DNA of 64,000 bases from Bacteroidales bacterium UBA5382 (GCA_002409745.1 DHOU01000029.1:135623-199622); one strand, 5' to 3'; shown: positions 35,940 through 45,186, counted from the first letter of the stretch. The notes: generated by a model from the letters alone, not told the origin. Numbers and translations: made by a program.

Positions 35940-37130
35940 ATGAAAAGATTCGTCCTTATATTGATAATCGTCGTATTGTCGGAAAATATTTATTGTAAAA
36001 GTCCAATAAATTCCGTCCCAACGACGGTCCTTTATCATCAGAAATTAAATGATTCGAAAAGCTACCCAGAATTAATATTTAACCATTCCGCGGCTCACTA
36101 TAGCAATGACGGTTTAATTATCTCGAAAAAAGATGAACTTGTCAGATTGGATAAATATTATTCTTTAGGAGAACGTTTCATTCGCTATCATGCAAAATTC
36201 TCGGATAACACAATAGCAACTTTTCAGAGTAATACAGGCGACTTTAAAGTGCTGGTGAATCTTCGGGAACATCAGTTATCGATAGAAAGCAATCCGGAAA
36301 TCAGTAAAAAAATAGAGTTTGTTAATTCTAAAGACGAATATATCCTGGAAATATACCACACCTATCAGCAAGCGAAAGTCAAAATAACCAATCTATCTAC
36401 CGGCCAATACACGGAAATAGAGGCTGTAAATGATGGCCCCGGAGGTCATGGAGCAGGAGTGATCAATACGGGTTTTAGAGTAGGCATGCAACACGACTAT
36501 TATTGTTTCGGTTTGCTTGAAGGAGATTTTCTATTAGTTAAGCAGATCACAGTCTTATCTCAGAAAAATGATTTGGTTTTATTATTATACGGCGACTCTA
36601 TAACTGAACCGGAAAGTTATTTCCCCACCGACAATTATGGGGAATCGTGGACACAATTAATTATGAATCATATAAAAGGCAAATCGATGTCCAGCGGACG
36701 GGGCGGATGCACGATTAATGAGGTGCTCATCCGAATTAAAAATGAATTACCTTATGTGAAATCGAAATTTGTGATGGTCACTATCGGTACGAATGGAGGT
36801 AATAGTATTGAGAAATTGAGTGAGTTAGTAGAGTATATCCTTGCGCAAAACGCAATTCCCATATTAAATAATATTCCTTGCAATGAAAGTCAGACTCATA
36901 TTGAAGTCAACAAACAGATAGAGATCGTACGACAGAAATATAAACTCAAGGGATGTAGATTCGATTTGGTAACCTCTCTAAATCAAGATGGATTACAAGT
37001 TGACAAATCGTGCATGTTCCATGAAGATTATCCCGATAGTTGGGGACAAATTTATCATCATCCTAATGTAAAAGGTTCTAAGCAGATGTTTGCAAGAACG
37101 CTGATTGATATTCCCGAAATATACCAATAA
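35940..37130 (+). CDS. Secreted SGNH/GDSL-type hydrolase
   Basis: A 396-residue exported protein. The N-terminal about 190 residues form an all-beta region without a named match. The C-terminal SGNH domain has block I YGDSITEPES, block II GRGGCTINE, block III TIGTNGG and block V with the catalytic His in HHPNVKGSK. Such enzymes deacetylate carbohydrates or cleave esters; beside a rhamnosidase this suits removal of O-acetyl groups from a rhamnose-bearing glycan. Confidence 0.82.
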   Translation: MKRFVLILIIVVLSENIYCKSPINSVPTTVLYHQKLNDSKSYPELIFNHSAAHYSNDGLIISKKDELVRLDKYYSLGERFIRYHAKFSDNTIATFQSNTGDFKVLVNLREHQLSIESNPEISKKIEFVNSKDEYILEIYHTYQQAKVKITNLSTGQYTEIEAVNDGPGGHGAGVINTGFRVGMQHDYYCFGLLEGDFLLVKQITVLSQKNDLVLLLYGDSITEPESYFPTDNYGESWTQLIMNHIKGKSMSSGRGGCTINEVLIRIKNELPYVKSKFVMVTIGTNGGNSIEKLSELVEYILAQNAIPILNNIPCNESQTHIEVNKQIEIVRQKYKLKGCRFDLVTSLNQDGLQVDKSCMFHEDYPDSWGQIYHHPNVKGSKQMFARTLIDIPEIYQ

Positions 37131-37135
37131 CATCC

Positions 37136-37401
37136 TTTTCACAAGTACGAAATCGAAAGAAGCATTATGCTATCTCACTAATTGGATTTATAGGGCTTAT
37201 ATTTTTTCTTTGTCAATGCAAAAGTTTCCGAAAAAAGAGAACGAAATATCGGCTATTCTTATTATGGGGGTTTCGGGGGGAGCCATCCTCCCTCCTATTA
37301 TAGGAAAGATAACAGATATGACACAGAATCAAAGTATGGGAATTATAACTATTCTCATCGTATGGTTGTATATGGTATGGCTAACTAAAAAAATCGCTTA
37401 A
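37136..37401 (+). pseudogene. 3' remnant of a sugar MFS permease (FucP/GluP type)
   Basis: Only the last two or so helices remain. The sequence IFSLSMQKFPKKENEISAIL followed by IMGVSGGAILPPIIGKITD resembles the loop and helix near the C-terminus of fucose/glucose-type H+ symporters. A hydrophobic stretch just upstream (YAISLIGFIGLIFF) is in another frame, so a frameshift lies near 37195-37215. The N-terminal three quarters are absent. A short hairpin (37393-37408) covers the stop codon. In context it was probably the uptake permease for the sugar released by the GH78 enzyme. Confidence 0.65.
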
Positions 37402-37418
37402 AAGCGATATCCTCCATG

Positions 37419-37556
37419 GAGACGATTTCGTCAAAAGAGCAGCAAAAGATTCACTACGGTCTTGATTTGCTAAAAACTCGGGCGCGAGTATCATCAAAGT
37501 TTGTTTCATCCCTCCGCGAAGGATTATATGAATTACGAACGGAATATAACATTTGA
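37419..37556 (+). pseudogene. Truncated HigB/RelE-type toxin remnant
   Basis: A 45-codon frame reads KEQQKIHYGLDLLKTRARVS then SKFVSSLREGLYELRTEYNI and stop. This matches the middle of HigB-like (phage Gp49) toxins, whose conserved 'GLYELR-x-E' strand is intact. The N-terminus and the C-terminal half with catalytic residues are missing. It is immediately followed by an equally broken antitoxin. Confidence 0.6.
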
Positions 37557-37561
37557 ATAAT

Positions 37562-37760
37562 CACAAACTTGCAGATTACGATTTGATACTCGATTCGTTG
37601 TATGGCGAAGAAGGTACTCCAAAACGCGAGGTATTCCGCCATAAGGCATATTCGTATTATAACCGGACAGTTGATTCGTAATGCACGCAAAGCGGAGAAA
37701 ATGACACAGCAAGAATTAGCAAGCCGGATTGGCGCCGGAAAATCATCTATTTCCGTCATT
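37562..37760 (+). pseudogene. Frameshifted HigA/XRE-type antitoxin remnant
   Basis: HKLADYDLILDSLYGEEGTP then KREVFRHKAYSYY is in one frame; GQLIRNARKAEKMTQQELAS then RIGAGKSSIS continues in the next. A single extra A at about 37659-37662 (TATAACCGG where TATACCGG would be in frame) explains the break. The helix-turn-helix is recognisable up to its second half, then homology stops next to the convergent TlpA-like gene. The start is also lost, so this is not functional. Confidence 0.65.
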
Positions 37761-37772
37761 CCTCATATTTCG

Positions 37773-38450
37773 TCAGGACTCTTTGTCCAAAACATCCAAA
37801 GCTGTGAATATTTGCCTTAAAGATGCCCCCCAAAACACATTTTGAATAATTCTCTCTTTATTAATAAGAAATGTTGAGGGATAAACATAAATGCCCGGAT
37901 CATAGGCTTCTTTATTATAATCAGGAATGATAATGATATTATCCCACTTCTCGTTATTTTGCTCTAAAAAATGCACGACACTCTCTTTATCATCGCTTGT
38001 TATGGCATAAAAATCAATATTAGGATACTCTTTAGCCAACAAATTGAATACCGACAACTCTCGAATACAAGGTGCACATGTAATACTCCAAAAACTTAAA
38101 ACGGATTTTTTAGCATTTGTGGCAATATCTACTGGGCGCCCTGATAAATCCGGATATAACAATGGCGGCAACTTCTTCCCGATAATTTTCGTTTTTGCCG
38201 GATAATTATTGACTAAATGCATTTTAGCAATAGAAGAATTTGTATCTATGGTTATGCTATACCTCCCTGTTTTTAACGAATCCTTCATTTGTTTTTCCGA
38301 AATAATGTTGCCCGAAGGATCGAACCATTCGTTACCTTCTGATTGAACAGAGATACTTCCATCGGAGTTTTGAGTTACTTTTGCGTGCTCCTGTGAATAA
38401 GAGTTGATATAAACAACGCTGCAAAATAGCAGTATAATATATTTACTCAT
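37773..38450 (-). CDS. TlpA/ResA-like periplasmic thioredoxin
   Basis: A 225-residue exported protein (signal peptide to NSYSQ). Residues about 95-220 form a thioredoxin fold with the redox pair C-A-P-C in SFWSITCAPCIREL and the cis-proline region YVYPSTFLINKE. Disulfide exchange in the periplasm is the expected activity, possibly a reductant for cytochrome or secreted proteins. The N-terminal about 75 residues are specific to this protein. The 3' end converges on the decayed HigBA locus, whose breakpoint lies next to this stop codon. Confidence 0.88.
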   Translation of the reverse strand: MSKYIILLFCSVVYINSYSQEHAKVTQNSDGSISVQSEGNEWFDPSGNIISEKQMKDSLKTGRYSITIDTNSSIAKMHLVNNYPAKTKIIGKKLPPLLYPDLSGRPVDIATNAKKSVLSFWSITCAPCIRELSVFNLLAKEYPNIDFYAITSDDKESVVHFLEQNNEKWDNIIIIPDYNKEAYDPGIYVYPSTFLINKERIIQNVFWGASLRQIFTALDVLDKES

Positions 38451-38563
38451 CCTGTTTGTATAAAAAATGGCTTATGATTATGAATCTTCTTTGAAAAAAG
38501 TTTCCATATTATTCATCGTTCTTATTCTCGACTCTCTCATTCATTAGATAAAATATTGCGCCT

Positions 38564-39301
38564 TTATTTCTTCTCTTCCTCTTTTTTGGGGCTGCCGCCG
38601 CGGTCGATGGTGATGCGGGCGTTCTTGTAATCCGTATAGAAGTCCGTGCCGGCGAAGATATTGATCAGGCTGTCGAGTTTGTAGAGGCTCTTGCGCAGCT
38701 CTTTCATCAATTCGGGGATGGTCTGGTTGTGGCGTTTGCGCTCCAACTGCAGGTCGCGGGGTTTGCCCAGTAACGCATCGTAGGTGTCGATGATGGTTTT
38801 CAGTCCGGACATTTCCGTTTCATTCACGGCATAGTCGGGTAACGAAAGTTGGGTGTTTTCGGGTGCAACGCCTTCCGTTCCCGTTTTGCCCCCCTCGCCA
38901 GCGGGCGGAGCCGCGCTCAATATGGGCATGACCCGATTGTAAATGTCTTTCACCTTGGTGAAGGCATCGACTTCCTTCAGGCTTGCCAACGAATTGCGGC
39001 TGACACGCAACTGGTCGTGCAGTTCCATATTTCCGGTATCGAGGGCGTATACCGATACCCTCTGGGCGATATCGGCCGTTTTCCGGTACATTTCAAGCGC
39101 CATGTTATCCTTATCCGTGCTGGCTCCCTTGGTAACGATAAGGGAACCCTCGGCATGGGGCTCCAATGCATCGACAATACCAGTGAAATTACCCGCTTCC
39201 AGGGCAAATCTTACTTGTTCATTCCAAACCGGTTCGTGCTGATGGAGGATGACCTTCACGGTACGAGCCATTCTATACGTGTTAGAATCTCTCGTGGTCA
39301 T
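38564..39301 (-). CDS. Conserved helical protein of unknown function
   Basis: A 245-residue, mostly alpha-helical cytosolic protein without signal peptide. I recognise no family. A flexible Gly/Pro/Thr-rich linker (about residues 130-155) separates two helical parts. The C-terminus is strongly charged (GGSPKKEEEKK). An alternative start at residue 11 (MARTVKVILHQHEPVW) begins the better-packed part. It lies just downstream of the 21-bp repeat locus on the same strand, so the two could be expressed together. Confidence 0.6.
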   Translation of the reverse strand: MTTRDSNTYRMARTVKVILHQHEPVWNEQVRFALEAGNFTGIVDALEPHAEGSLIVTKGASTDKDNMALEMYRKTADIAQRVSVYALDTGNMELHDQLRVSRNSLASLKEVDAFTKVKDIYNRVMPILSAAPPAGEGGKTGTEGVAPENTQLSLPDYAVNETEMSGLKTIIDTYDALLGKPRDLQLERKRHNQTIPELMKELRKSLYKLDSLINIFAGTDFYTDYKNARITIDRGGSPKKEEEKK

Positions 39302-39393
39302 AATTGTTTTTTTAATGATTTGAACTAAAATTTCCGAAAGTTAGGAAAGCGGGAGGTAGGCTCCAAATCTTTCAGGTTAAAATATATAAATAA

Positions 39394-39909
39394 TCAGAGG
39401 CGCCAAGTATAATTAAAATCAACAAAGATTAAGGGCGTTATGAACCGAAAGACCGTCATTCCGGTACGTTCGCTCTTCCATGGAGAAGAGCGCCTGACAT
39501 TTTGTCTGTTCCAGGCTACATTCTCCTTTGTCAGATCGACTTCGGATACTGTCAGACTGAGTTTAGCCGATGCGAGACTGAGTTTGCCCGATGCGAGATC
39601 GAGTTTAGTCGAGGTAAGATTGACTTTGGCCGTTACATGTTCAACTTCGGAAACCGGAAGAAAGACTTCCCGACCTGTCGGAACGACTTTGGAAAAGAGC
39701 AGAACGACTTTTCCCGATGCACCTGTGACATTTTGGCCGGTCGAAGCGACTTTGGCCGCCGTTTGTGCTTGTTTGCCCGCCGTACGCACCACTTTGGGCA
39801 CCGTACGAGTGTCTTTGGGCACCGTATGGGCCACTTTGGTCACCGTACGAGTGATTTTGGGCGCCGTACCCGCCACCTTATCCATCGCACCAGAGACGTT
39901 GGGCGGCAT
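39394..39909 (-). CDS. Possible heptapeptide-repeat protein from the 21-bp array
   Basis: The minus frame gives 171 residues: a short start, about 18 heptapeptides of the form [KE]-[VL]-x-x-T-x-x (for example KVAHTVP, KVVRTAG, KLDLASG, KLSLASA), and a non-repetitive tail ending FNYTWRL. The pattern predicts a basic, elongated or helical repeat. The strand is uncertain: plus frames at 39502-39933 are also open and keep a conserved Phe at the same position (DFGRRT, HFGHRT). I favour minus because the neighbouring genes are on that strand. The frame also extends to a GTG at 39927. It may not be a gene at all. Confidence 0.35.
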   Translation of the reverse strand: MPPNVSGAMDKVAGTAPKITRTVTKVAHTVPKDTRTVPKVVRTAGKQAQTAAKVASTGQNVTGASGKVVLLFSKVVPTGREVFLPVSEVEHVTAKVNLTSTKLDLASGKLSLASAKLSLTVSEVDLTKENVAWNRQNVRRSSPWKSERTGMTVFRFITPLIFVDFNYTWRL

Positions 39910-39934
39910 ACGAGTAAGTTTTGCCACCTTTAGC
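39536..39934. repeat. Nineteen-unit 21-bp tandem repeat
   Basis: Nineteen consecutive 21-nt units keep perfect register. Plus-strand units typically read nnGACTTTGGnn..GTACGA with the core GA(C/G)TTT near the start. Units diverge along the array: the left part has CTGAGTTTAGCCGATGCGAGA-like units, the right part has CTTTGGGCACCGTACGA-like units. Because 21 is a multiple of 3, every frame is a heptapeptide repeat, and frames are open on both strands. Confidence 0.9.
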
Positions 39935-40033
39935 CCGGCCTCGGTCGGGGCAAGGAGGAAAAGGTTATTTCACATCTTTCATCACTATACCCCCTCCCCG
40001 CTCCTCGGTGCTCCCCTTACGCTAAGGGGAGAG

Positions 40034-40678
40034 TTAAAGAGAACCTTCGGAAGTCCCGCTCCACGGCACCGGTTCGAAATCATATCCTTGCCCGAGCAAC
40101 CACTCGATGGCCCGGGGCAATGCATAACGAAGGTTCTTTTCCGCTTTCAGGGAGTCATGAAAGACGATGATCGATCCGTCGCGGGTATACTTTTTCACAT
40201 TCTCGAGCACCTGCTCCGGTGTCATGTACTTACTGTAATCGCGCGTCACCACATCCCACATAATGATGTGATAGCCGGCTTTGCGCAGCAGGCGGGGCTG
40301 GGGAGCCATCATATGCCCGTGCGGAGGGCGGAAAAGCGGGGAGTCGATGAGCGCCGCCGCTTTAGCGGCATTGGCCAAAAAGAAACCGGACGTATGCTGC
40401 CATCCCTGCAAGTGATTGAAAGTGTGGTTCCCGGTACGATGTCCGTTATCCAACAACATCCGATATACGGAGGGATACTTGCGGACATTATCGCCCACAC
40501 AAAAGAAAGTTGCTTTTATACCGTACTTATCCAGCACCTCGAGCACCCACGGCGTGACCTCGGGAATGGGGCCGTCGTCGAAAGTAAGATAGATCGTTTT
40601 TTTGCCGGGATGAGGAATCCTCCAGATTGTTTCCGGATATAAGCACCTGTAAAACTTAGGGGGTTGTTCAATCAACAT
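40034..40678 (-). CDS. NodB-type polysaccharide deacetylase
   Basis: A 214-residue carbohydrate esterase family 4 domain. Motif 1 TFDDGP, motif 2 HTFNHLQG (metal-binding H-x3-H), motif 3 RPPHG and motif 4 MWDVVTRDY are all present. It removes N- or O-acetyl groups from peptidoglycan or glycans. The start at 40678 (MLIEQPPKFY) is preferred; there is no clear signal peptide in the remaining sequence, so location is uncertain. It follows the DUF2723 gene by 72 nt on the same strand. Confidence 0.9.
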   Translation of the reverse strand: MLIEQPPKFYRCLYPETIWRIPHPGKKTIYLTFDDGPIPEVTPWVLEVLDKYGIKATFFCVGDNVRKYPSVYRMLLDNGHRTGNHTFNHLQGWQHTSGFFLANAAKAAALIDSPLFRPPHGHMMAPQPRLLRKAGYHIIMWDVVTRDYSKYMTPEQVLENVKKYTRDGSIIVFHDSLKAEKNLRYALPRAIEWLLGQGYDFEPVPWSGTSEGSL

Positions 40679-40750
40679 AAAGAATATAATAGAAGAAATA
40701 CCCACCCGCCGATTATCGCATCGTCAAGTGAGTATTTCAATCATTTTTTG

Positions 40751-43700
40751 TTATTGTGCCGCTTGTTTATTGTATTGCTCCAGCAAACGGGGACTGAATT
40801 GCTGCATCATTTTCAGCGCTTTCTCCATTGTTTGCGCTTCCACCGACTGCTGCGCCGTGTCCTCCGAAGCCGTATCGGTCAGGTAATACCCCCGGATAGA
40901 GCTATTCGTCAACTCGCGGAGAATGGTATCGCCCACGTAAGACACTCCTTGCGTATAATACACTTGCGCCCGTTGCAACAAATCATCCACCATTACCTGA
41001 TACTTTTCGCGGTCGTACTCTTGGTAGATCGTGGCAATCAACAGTAACGGATTTATATTATTATAGATAACATCGCTCAGGTTATTATTCACCTGTTGAG
41101 GCTTCAAGCGTCCGAACCAATCGAGGTTACGGTTCACCCGCTCGCTGATTTGCGATATAAGCGCCTGCGCCTTTTCCGTTTCACCCAAACTGTAATAAGC
41201 CCGGGCAAAAAGAAGACCGTCATTCCGGTAAGGAATCGCCGATCCGGGCATCACCGTGGTGCATTTATCCAGTGCGGCCAATGCTTTTTCGTTTTCGCCT
41301 TCGTCTATCAAGGCATTAATCAATTCCGTAAAAGACAGACGGAAAGTAGAGATCATACGCCGGCTCGTTTCGTCGAGATAGATATCGGGATTCTCTTCCA
41401 ATCCGCCCCAACGGAACTTCGTCATCATATTCTCATACGCCGCGTGTATATTGACGCGATTGCTCAAGGGCGTTCCCGGAACGACTTGATAGGTAAGCCC
41501 GTTCAGTGAAAAATTCCGGTCTTTCATATTCAGATACAAACTCTGTTCGACCGTGGTCGCGTAATACAGCGGGCGTGTCCAATTTCCGTCATTAATATTG
41601 GAAAGCATCTCGAGAATCATCATTTCATGAAGACGTATCGCAGATTTACCGCCCAAATTGACATACATCCTGCTTGCCGGGCGGGCATGCATCGCAGCCC
41701 AGTCGACTCGAGCCGTATCCACATCCAGATAAAGCTGATTTCCGGGGATGATGCGGGTATCGCCGGTGGTAAACGGATTGGCGGGTTGGGCGTTTTGTCC
41801 CGTACGCAGGCTCTCCATTGTTTGCCTGAGGGAGATCGTATCTTTGAATGCGTTTATATCGTAATACGTCGGGAAAGAGTACGCCGGGATGTTATTATCT
41901 TGAAGTGCCTTTTCAATCTCCTGCTTCGTAATGATATGAGCGTAACTAGCTGCTTCATCCCAATATTGCGGGCGAGTCCAGCTAATGGGCAACGGTTTCG
42001 ACTCGTAGGCTTGGCGTACCAGTTGGTCAATATACCATTCTGTTTGCAGGAAGCTGAGGTTCGTCACACGCACATCGGTACGGAACCCTTCCGTTTCCTG
42101 TACATACCACAGCGGATAGGTATCATTATCGCCATTGGTGAAGATGATACCGTCAGGGCCGACCGAACTCAGGTAATTCATCCCCGTGTCGCGCGCCAAC
42201 GTTCTGCCCGAACGATCGTGGTCATCCCACGTCTGCCCGACCATCTGCAACGGGATTAAGACCCCGATGACCGATGCCACAACCGCCGATGCCGTACGGT
42301 TCTTGATATATTTACGGAGGAAATAGTCGATGCCGGCCACGCCCAACCCTATCCAGATAGCAAAAGCGTAAAAAGAACCCGCATACGCATAATCCCGTTC
42401 ACGCGGTTCGAAAGGCGTTTGGTTCAGATACAGCACGATGGCGATGCCCGTCATAAAGAAGAGCAGGAACACAATGATAAAGCTTTGCTTCCCTTTTTCT
42501 TTCAATTTAAATTGATAAAGAATGCCGATGAGCCCCAAGATAAGGGGCAACATGTAAAACTTATTATGTGCTCTGTTATCGGCAATATCGGGAGCGATAT
42601 CGTCTTGCGGGCCAAGGCCCAACACATGGTTATCGATGGGCGGAATACCGGTAATCCAGTTTCCGTACATCAGTCCCCCGTCGCCCTGAATATCATTTTG
42701 CCTTCCGGAGAAATTCCACAGGAAATAGCGGAAATACATATAATTCAATTGATAACCGAAGAAGAAACGGATATTCTGCCACAACGTGGGCGGCTTGTTC
42801 GGATCGGCGACATCGCCCCAACGCTCATATCCTATGATATGATTCCGGTATCCCGGCTCGCCCTGATGCGTGTGCATCCGCGGGAAAAGCATGCTGTTGG
42901 TATATTTATAGGTAGGGACTTCCGAAGCCACATAACGGTCTTTTTCTTCGGGAGATTTCTTGACAATCTTCCCGTATTTTTTCTGACTTGTATATACGGG
43001 CGTTCCATCCGCGTTCCGCTGTACCTGCGAGGCATAGGTATGCCCATAGAACAACGGCGTTTGCCCGTACTGCTCCCGGTTCAGGTAGCTTCCCAGCGAG
43101 AAAACATCTTCGGGAGAATTTAAATCCAACGGCGGATTGGCGGCCGAACGAATAGGAATCAACGCATAGGCTGAAAATCCGATCAACATAACCGTCAGGG
43201 AGGAAGCGGCCAAATGGATAAACCGGTTGTGCAGTCGCTTATCCTTAAAGATAAAGTACGCAGCCAAGGCTACAAGAACGACCCACAACAAAACGCTTCC
43301 ACTGATGAAAAGAATACCGGCCAACGCCAGGCTGATGAAAAACGCCACCTTCGCCCTCGATTCTTTTCCTTTCGCCGACACCGTCTCGAATAAACACCAT
43401 GAGAGGCTGGCCAAAAGCAATACCAGATAAATGAAGAAGCCGGAGTTGTACGACATTCCCAATGAATTGACAAAGAATAGTTCAAACCAGCCGCCGACCT
43501 TTGTAAAGCCGGGAATAACGCCATACATCACCACGACGATAAGGGCGAAAGACAGCAACAGATACAGGAGCCCGCCTTTCCAGGTGGGAGTTTCATTTCT
43601 CTTGAAGTAATACACCAATACGATGGCGGGAATGCAGAGTAAATTGAGCAAGTGAACACCGACAGACAACCCCATAATGTAGGCAATCAGCACGATCCAC

Positions 43701-44227
43701 TTGTCTGACCCGGGCTTGTCGGCATTCGCTTCCCATTTCAGGATAAGCCAAAACACCAAAGCCGTCAACATCGACGAAAAGGCGTATACTTCGCCTTCGA
43801 CCGCCGAGAACCAGAATGTATCGGAAAACGTATAGGCCAATGCACCCACCACACCGCTGCCGATAATGGTGATAATCTGGCCCAACGTCATCGTGTCTTG
43901 TTCCTTACCGGCCACCAACTTACGAGTCAAATGCGTGAGGGTCCAAAACAGAAACAGTATCGTGAAAGCGCTCAACAAAGCCGACATGCTGTTTACCATC
44001 TTGGCCACTTGCGACGGATCGGAAGCAAATTGTGTAAAGAGGTTTCCCACCAGCATGAAGAACGGCGCTCCGGGCGGGTGTCCGACTTCGAGCTTATAAG
44101 CAGAGGTGATAAACTCTCCGCAATCCCAAAAACTGGCCGTGGGTTCGATCGTCAATAAATAGACGATGGCCGCAATGGCAAACACGCCCCAACCGGCGAT
44201 GTTGTTGATCAACTTATATTTCTTCAT
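40751..44227 (-). CDS. DUF2723 multi-spanning protein (putative glycosyltransferase)
   Basis: A 1158-residue inner-membrane protein. The N-terminal about 720 residues have roughly 12-14 helices with the family motifs EPTASFWDCGEF and VGHPPGAPFF, in the region where GT-C transferases place acidic catalytic residues. The periplasmic C-terminal part contains GPDGIIFTNGDNDTYPLWYVQ and TPR-like helices near the end (FTELINALIDEGENEKALAA). In Bacteroidota DUF2723 proteins have been assigned to a GT-C glycosyltransferase class, as far as I recall; a role in protein O-glycosylation or envelope glycans is inference. Neighbour of a NodB deacetylase, which supports glycan work. Confidence 0.85.
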   Translation of the reverse strand: MKKYKLINNIAGWGVFAIAAIVYLLTIEPTASFWDCGEFITSAYKLEVGHPPGAPFFMLVGNLFTQFASDPSQVAKMVNSMSALLSAFTILFLFWTLTHLTRKLVAGKEQDTMTLGQIITIIGSGVVGALAYTFSDTFWFSAVEGEVYAFSSMLTALVFWLILKWEANADKPGSDKWIVLIAYIMGLSVGVHLLNLLCIPAIVLVYYFKRNETPTWKGGLLYLLLSFALIVVVMYGVIPGFTKVGGWFELFFVNSLGMSYNSGFFIYLVLLLASLSWCLFETVSAKGKESRAKVAFFISLALAGILFISGSVLLWVVLVALAAYFIFKDKRLHNRFIHLAASSLTVMLIGFSAYALIPIRSAANPPLDLNSPEDVFSLGSYLNREQYGQTPLFYGHTYASQVQRNADGTPVYTSQKKYGKIVKKSPEEKDRYVASEVPTYKYTNSMLFPRMHTHQGEPGYRNHIIGYERWGDVADPNKPPTLWQNIRFFFGYQLNYMYFRYFLWNFSGRQNDIQGDGGLMYGNWITGIPPIDNHVLGLGPQDDIAPDIADNRAHNKFYMLPLILGLIGILYQFKLKEKGKQSFIIVFLLFFMTGIAIVLYLNQTPFEPRERDYAYAGSFYAFAIWIGLGVAGIDYFLRKYIKNRTASAVVASVIGVLIPLQMVGQTWDDHDRSGRTLARDTGMNYLSSVGPDGIIFTNGDNDTYPLWYVQETEGFRTDVRVTNLSFLQTEWYIDQLVRQAYESKPLPISWTRPQYWDEAASYAHIITKQEIEKALQDNNIPAYSFPTYYDINAFKDTISLRQTMESLRTGQNAQPANPFTTGDTRIIPGNQLYLDVDTARVDWAAMHARPASRMYVNLGGKSAIRLHEMMILEMLSNINDGNWTRPLYYATTVEQSLYLNMKDRNFSLNGLTYQVVPGTPLSNRVNIHAAYENMMTKFRWGGLEENPDIYLDETSRRMISTFRLSFTELINALIDEGENEKALAALDKCTTVMPGSAIPYRNDGLLFARAYYSLGETEKAQALISQISERVNRNLDWFGRLKPQQVNNNLSDVIYNNINPLLLIATIYQEYDREKYQVMVDDLLQRAQVYYTQGVSYVGDTILRELTNSSIRGYYLTDTASEDTAQQSVEAQTMEKALKMMQQFSPRLLEQYNKQAAQ

Positions 44228-44292
44228 TTGTTTTTCGATTTCTGAATCGTATATATCCGATTGAAAAGACGTTGTGATAATGAAAATCGCAG

Positions 44293-44300
44293 CAAAGATA
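44293..44300 (-). promoter_or_regulatory. Candidate -7 element of the DUF2723 gene
   Basis: Minus-strand TATCTTTG followed by C fits TAnnTTTGC, 66 nt upstream of the ATG. No TTTG is visible at the expected -33 position. The rest of the 338-nt gap (44301-44502) holds nothing I can identify. Confidence 0.4.
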
Positions 44301-44502
44301 CATAAAACTCTTTATATATACGGGTGAGGTACAAAGCCATTCTTATTTTGTTGTATTAAAAAACGTGAAACTCAACGGTCTTTCCGTCATCGCACGCCTT
44401 TCGGGACTGAAAAGTAAAAACAGAAATGTCTCTATTTGCGATTTAGACGTTATCTCCCGCGGAGGATGCAAACCGGGTATCGCGAATCACTAAATCGAAA
44501 AA

Positions 44503-44535
44503 ACCGGAAATGTCGTTCAGAACGACATCCCCGGT
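44503..44535 (-). terminator. Terminator of the Dps-like gene
   Basis: A two-tier stem (ACCGG/CCGGT outer, ATGTCGTT/AACGACAT inner, 3-nt loop) 31 nt past the stop codon at 44566. In the minus direction the stem is followed by six T, as in intrinsic terminators. Confidence 0.8.
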
Positions 44536-44565
44536 AAAACATGAAAAATTCTTCTTAAAAAAGAA

Positions 44566-44976
44566 TTATTGCAGCCGGACTAACCGGTATAGAAGCTGTT
44601 GGATGGCCTCCTGATAATCATCTAAAATGGATTGGGTAAATGCTTCGCTGAATAACTCGCGATTGGATTCTACATACTGGTAAAAATCCGAGGCATGTTT
44701 TACGATATCCCGAGGATTGGAAGTTTCAGGAATCACAATATCCAAATCACCTTTCAACGCATAGGTTGTTTCGGCAATACGGTCGGTGACATCCGACAAA
44801 CCGGCGATCGCTTGATCCAATGCAATATGCTGAGCGTAACTCCCTTTGCCGGTTACATGCCAATGATACAGTTTCAAACTACTGTTAAACGAAAACAGGT
44901 TACCAATAAACGTGGCCATTTCTTTATTTGCTGAAATGACTTTTGAATCGGGTTGTTTTAATGTTGTTGTATTCAT
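44566..44976 (-). CDS. Dps-like ferritin-fold protein
   Basis: A 136-residue four-helix protein. YHWHVTGKGSYAQHIALDQA with DVTDRIAETTYALKG reproduces the order H-x-W-...-H-x3-D-...-D-x-x-AE of Dps ferroxidase sites. It is shorter than classical Dps (about 160 residues) at the C-terminus, so it may belong to a Bacteroidales-specific subgroup. Expected roles are iron storage and protection of DNA from peroxide. The start at 44976 (MNTTTLKQ) is preferred; a 13-residue upstream extension looks non-coding. It is monocistronic with a terminator. Confidence 0.75.
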   Translation of the reverse strand: MNTTTLKQPDSKVISANKEMATFIGNLFSFNSSLKLYHWHVTGKGSYAQHIALDQAIAGLSDVTDRIAETTYALKGDLDIVIPETSNPRDIVKHASDFYQYVESNRELFSEAFTQSILDDYQEAIQQLLYRLVRLQ

Positions 44977-45186
44977 AACTTTTATTTTTGAATTGTTTCT
45001 ATGCTTATAAAACACTTGGAAATGGAAAAAGTGCTCCTATTCCGATTGAACATATAGATGTATAATAGGCTTCATCTATATACCGATGAGAAGCGGCACC
45101 TAAATAGAAATGGGAATCCCGTCCAACCGTTCAAACGGCGGGAAGGCGTTCGGCGGGAAAGGAGGATAAAAAAGAAACTTGACGTC

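Noticed and set aside
39440..40642. A 400-codon plus-strand open frame spanning the 21-bp repeat and beyond.
   Set aside because: Its second half is the antisense of the well-supported NodB deacetylase gene, and the first half is open only because the 21-bp repeat keeps all frames open.
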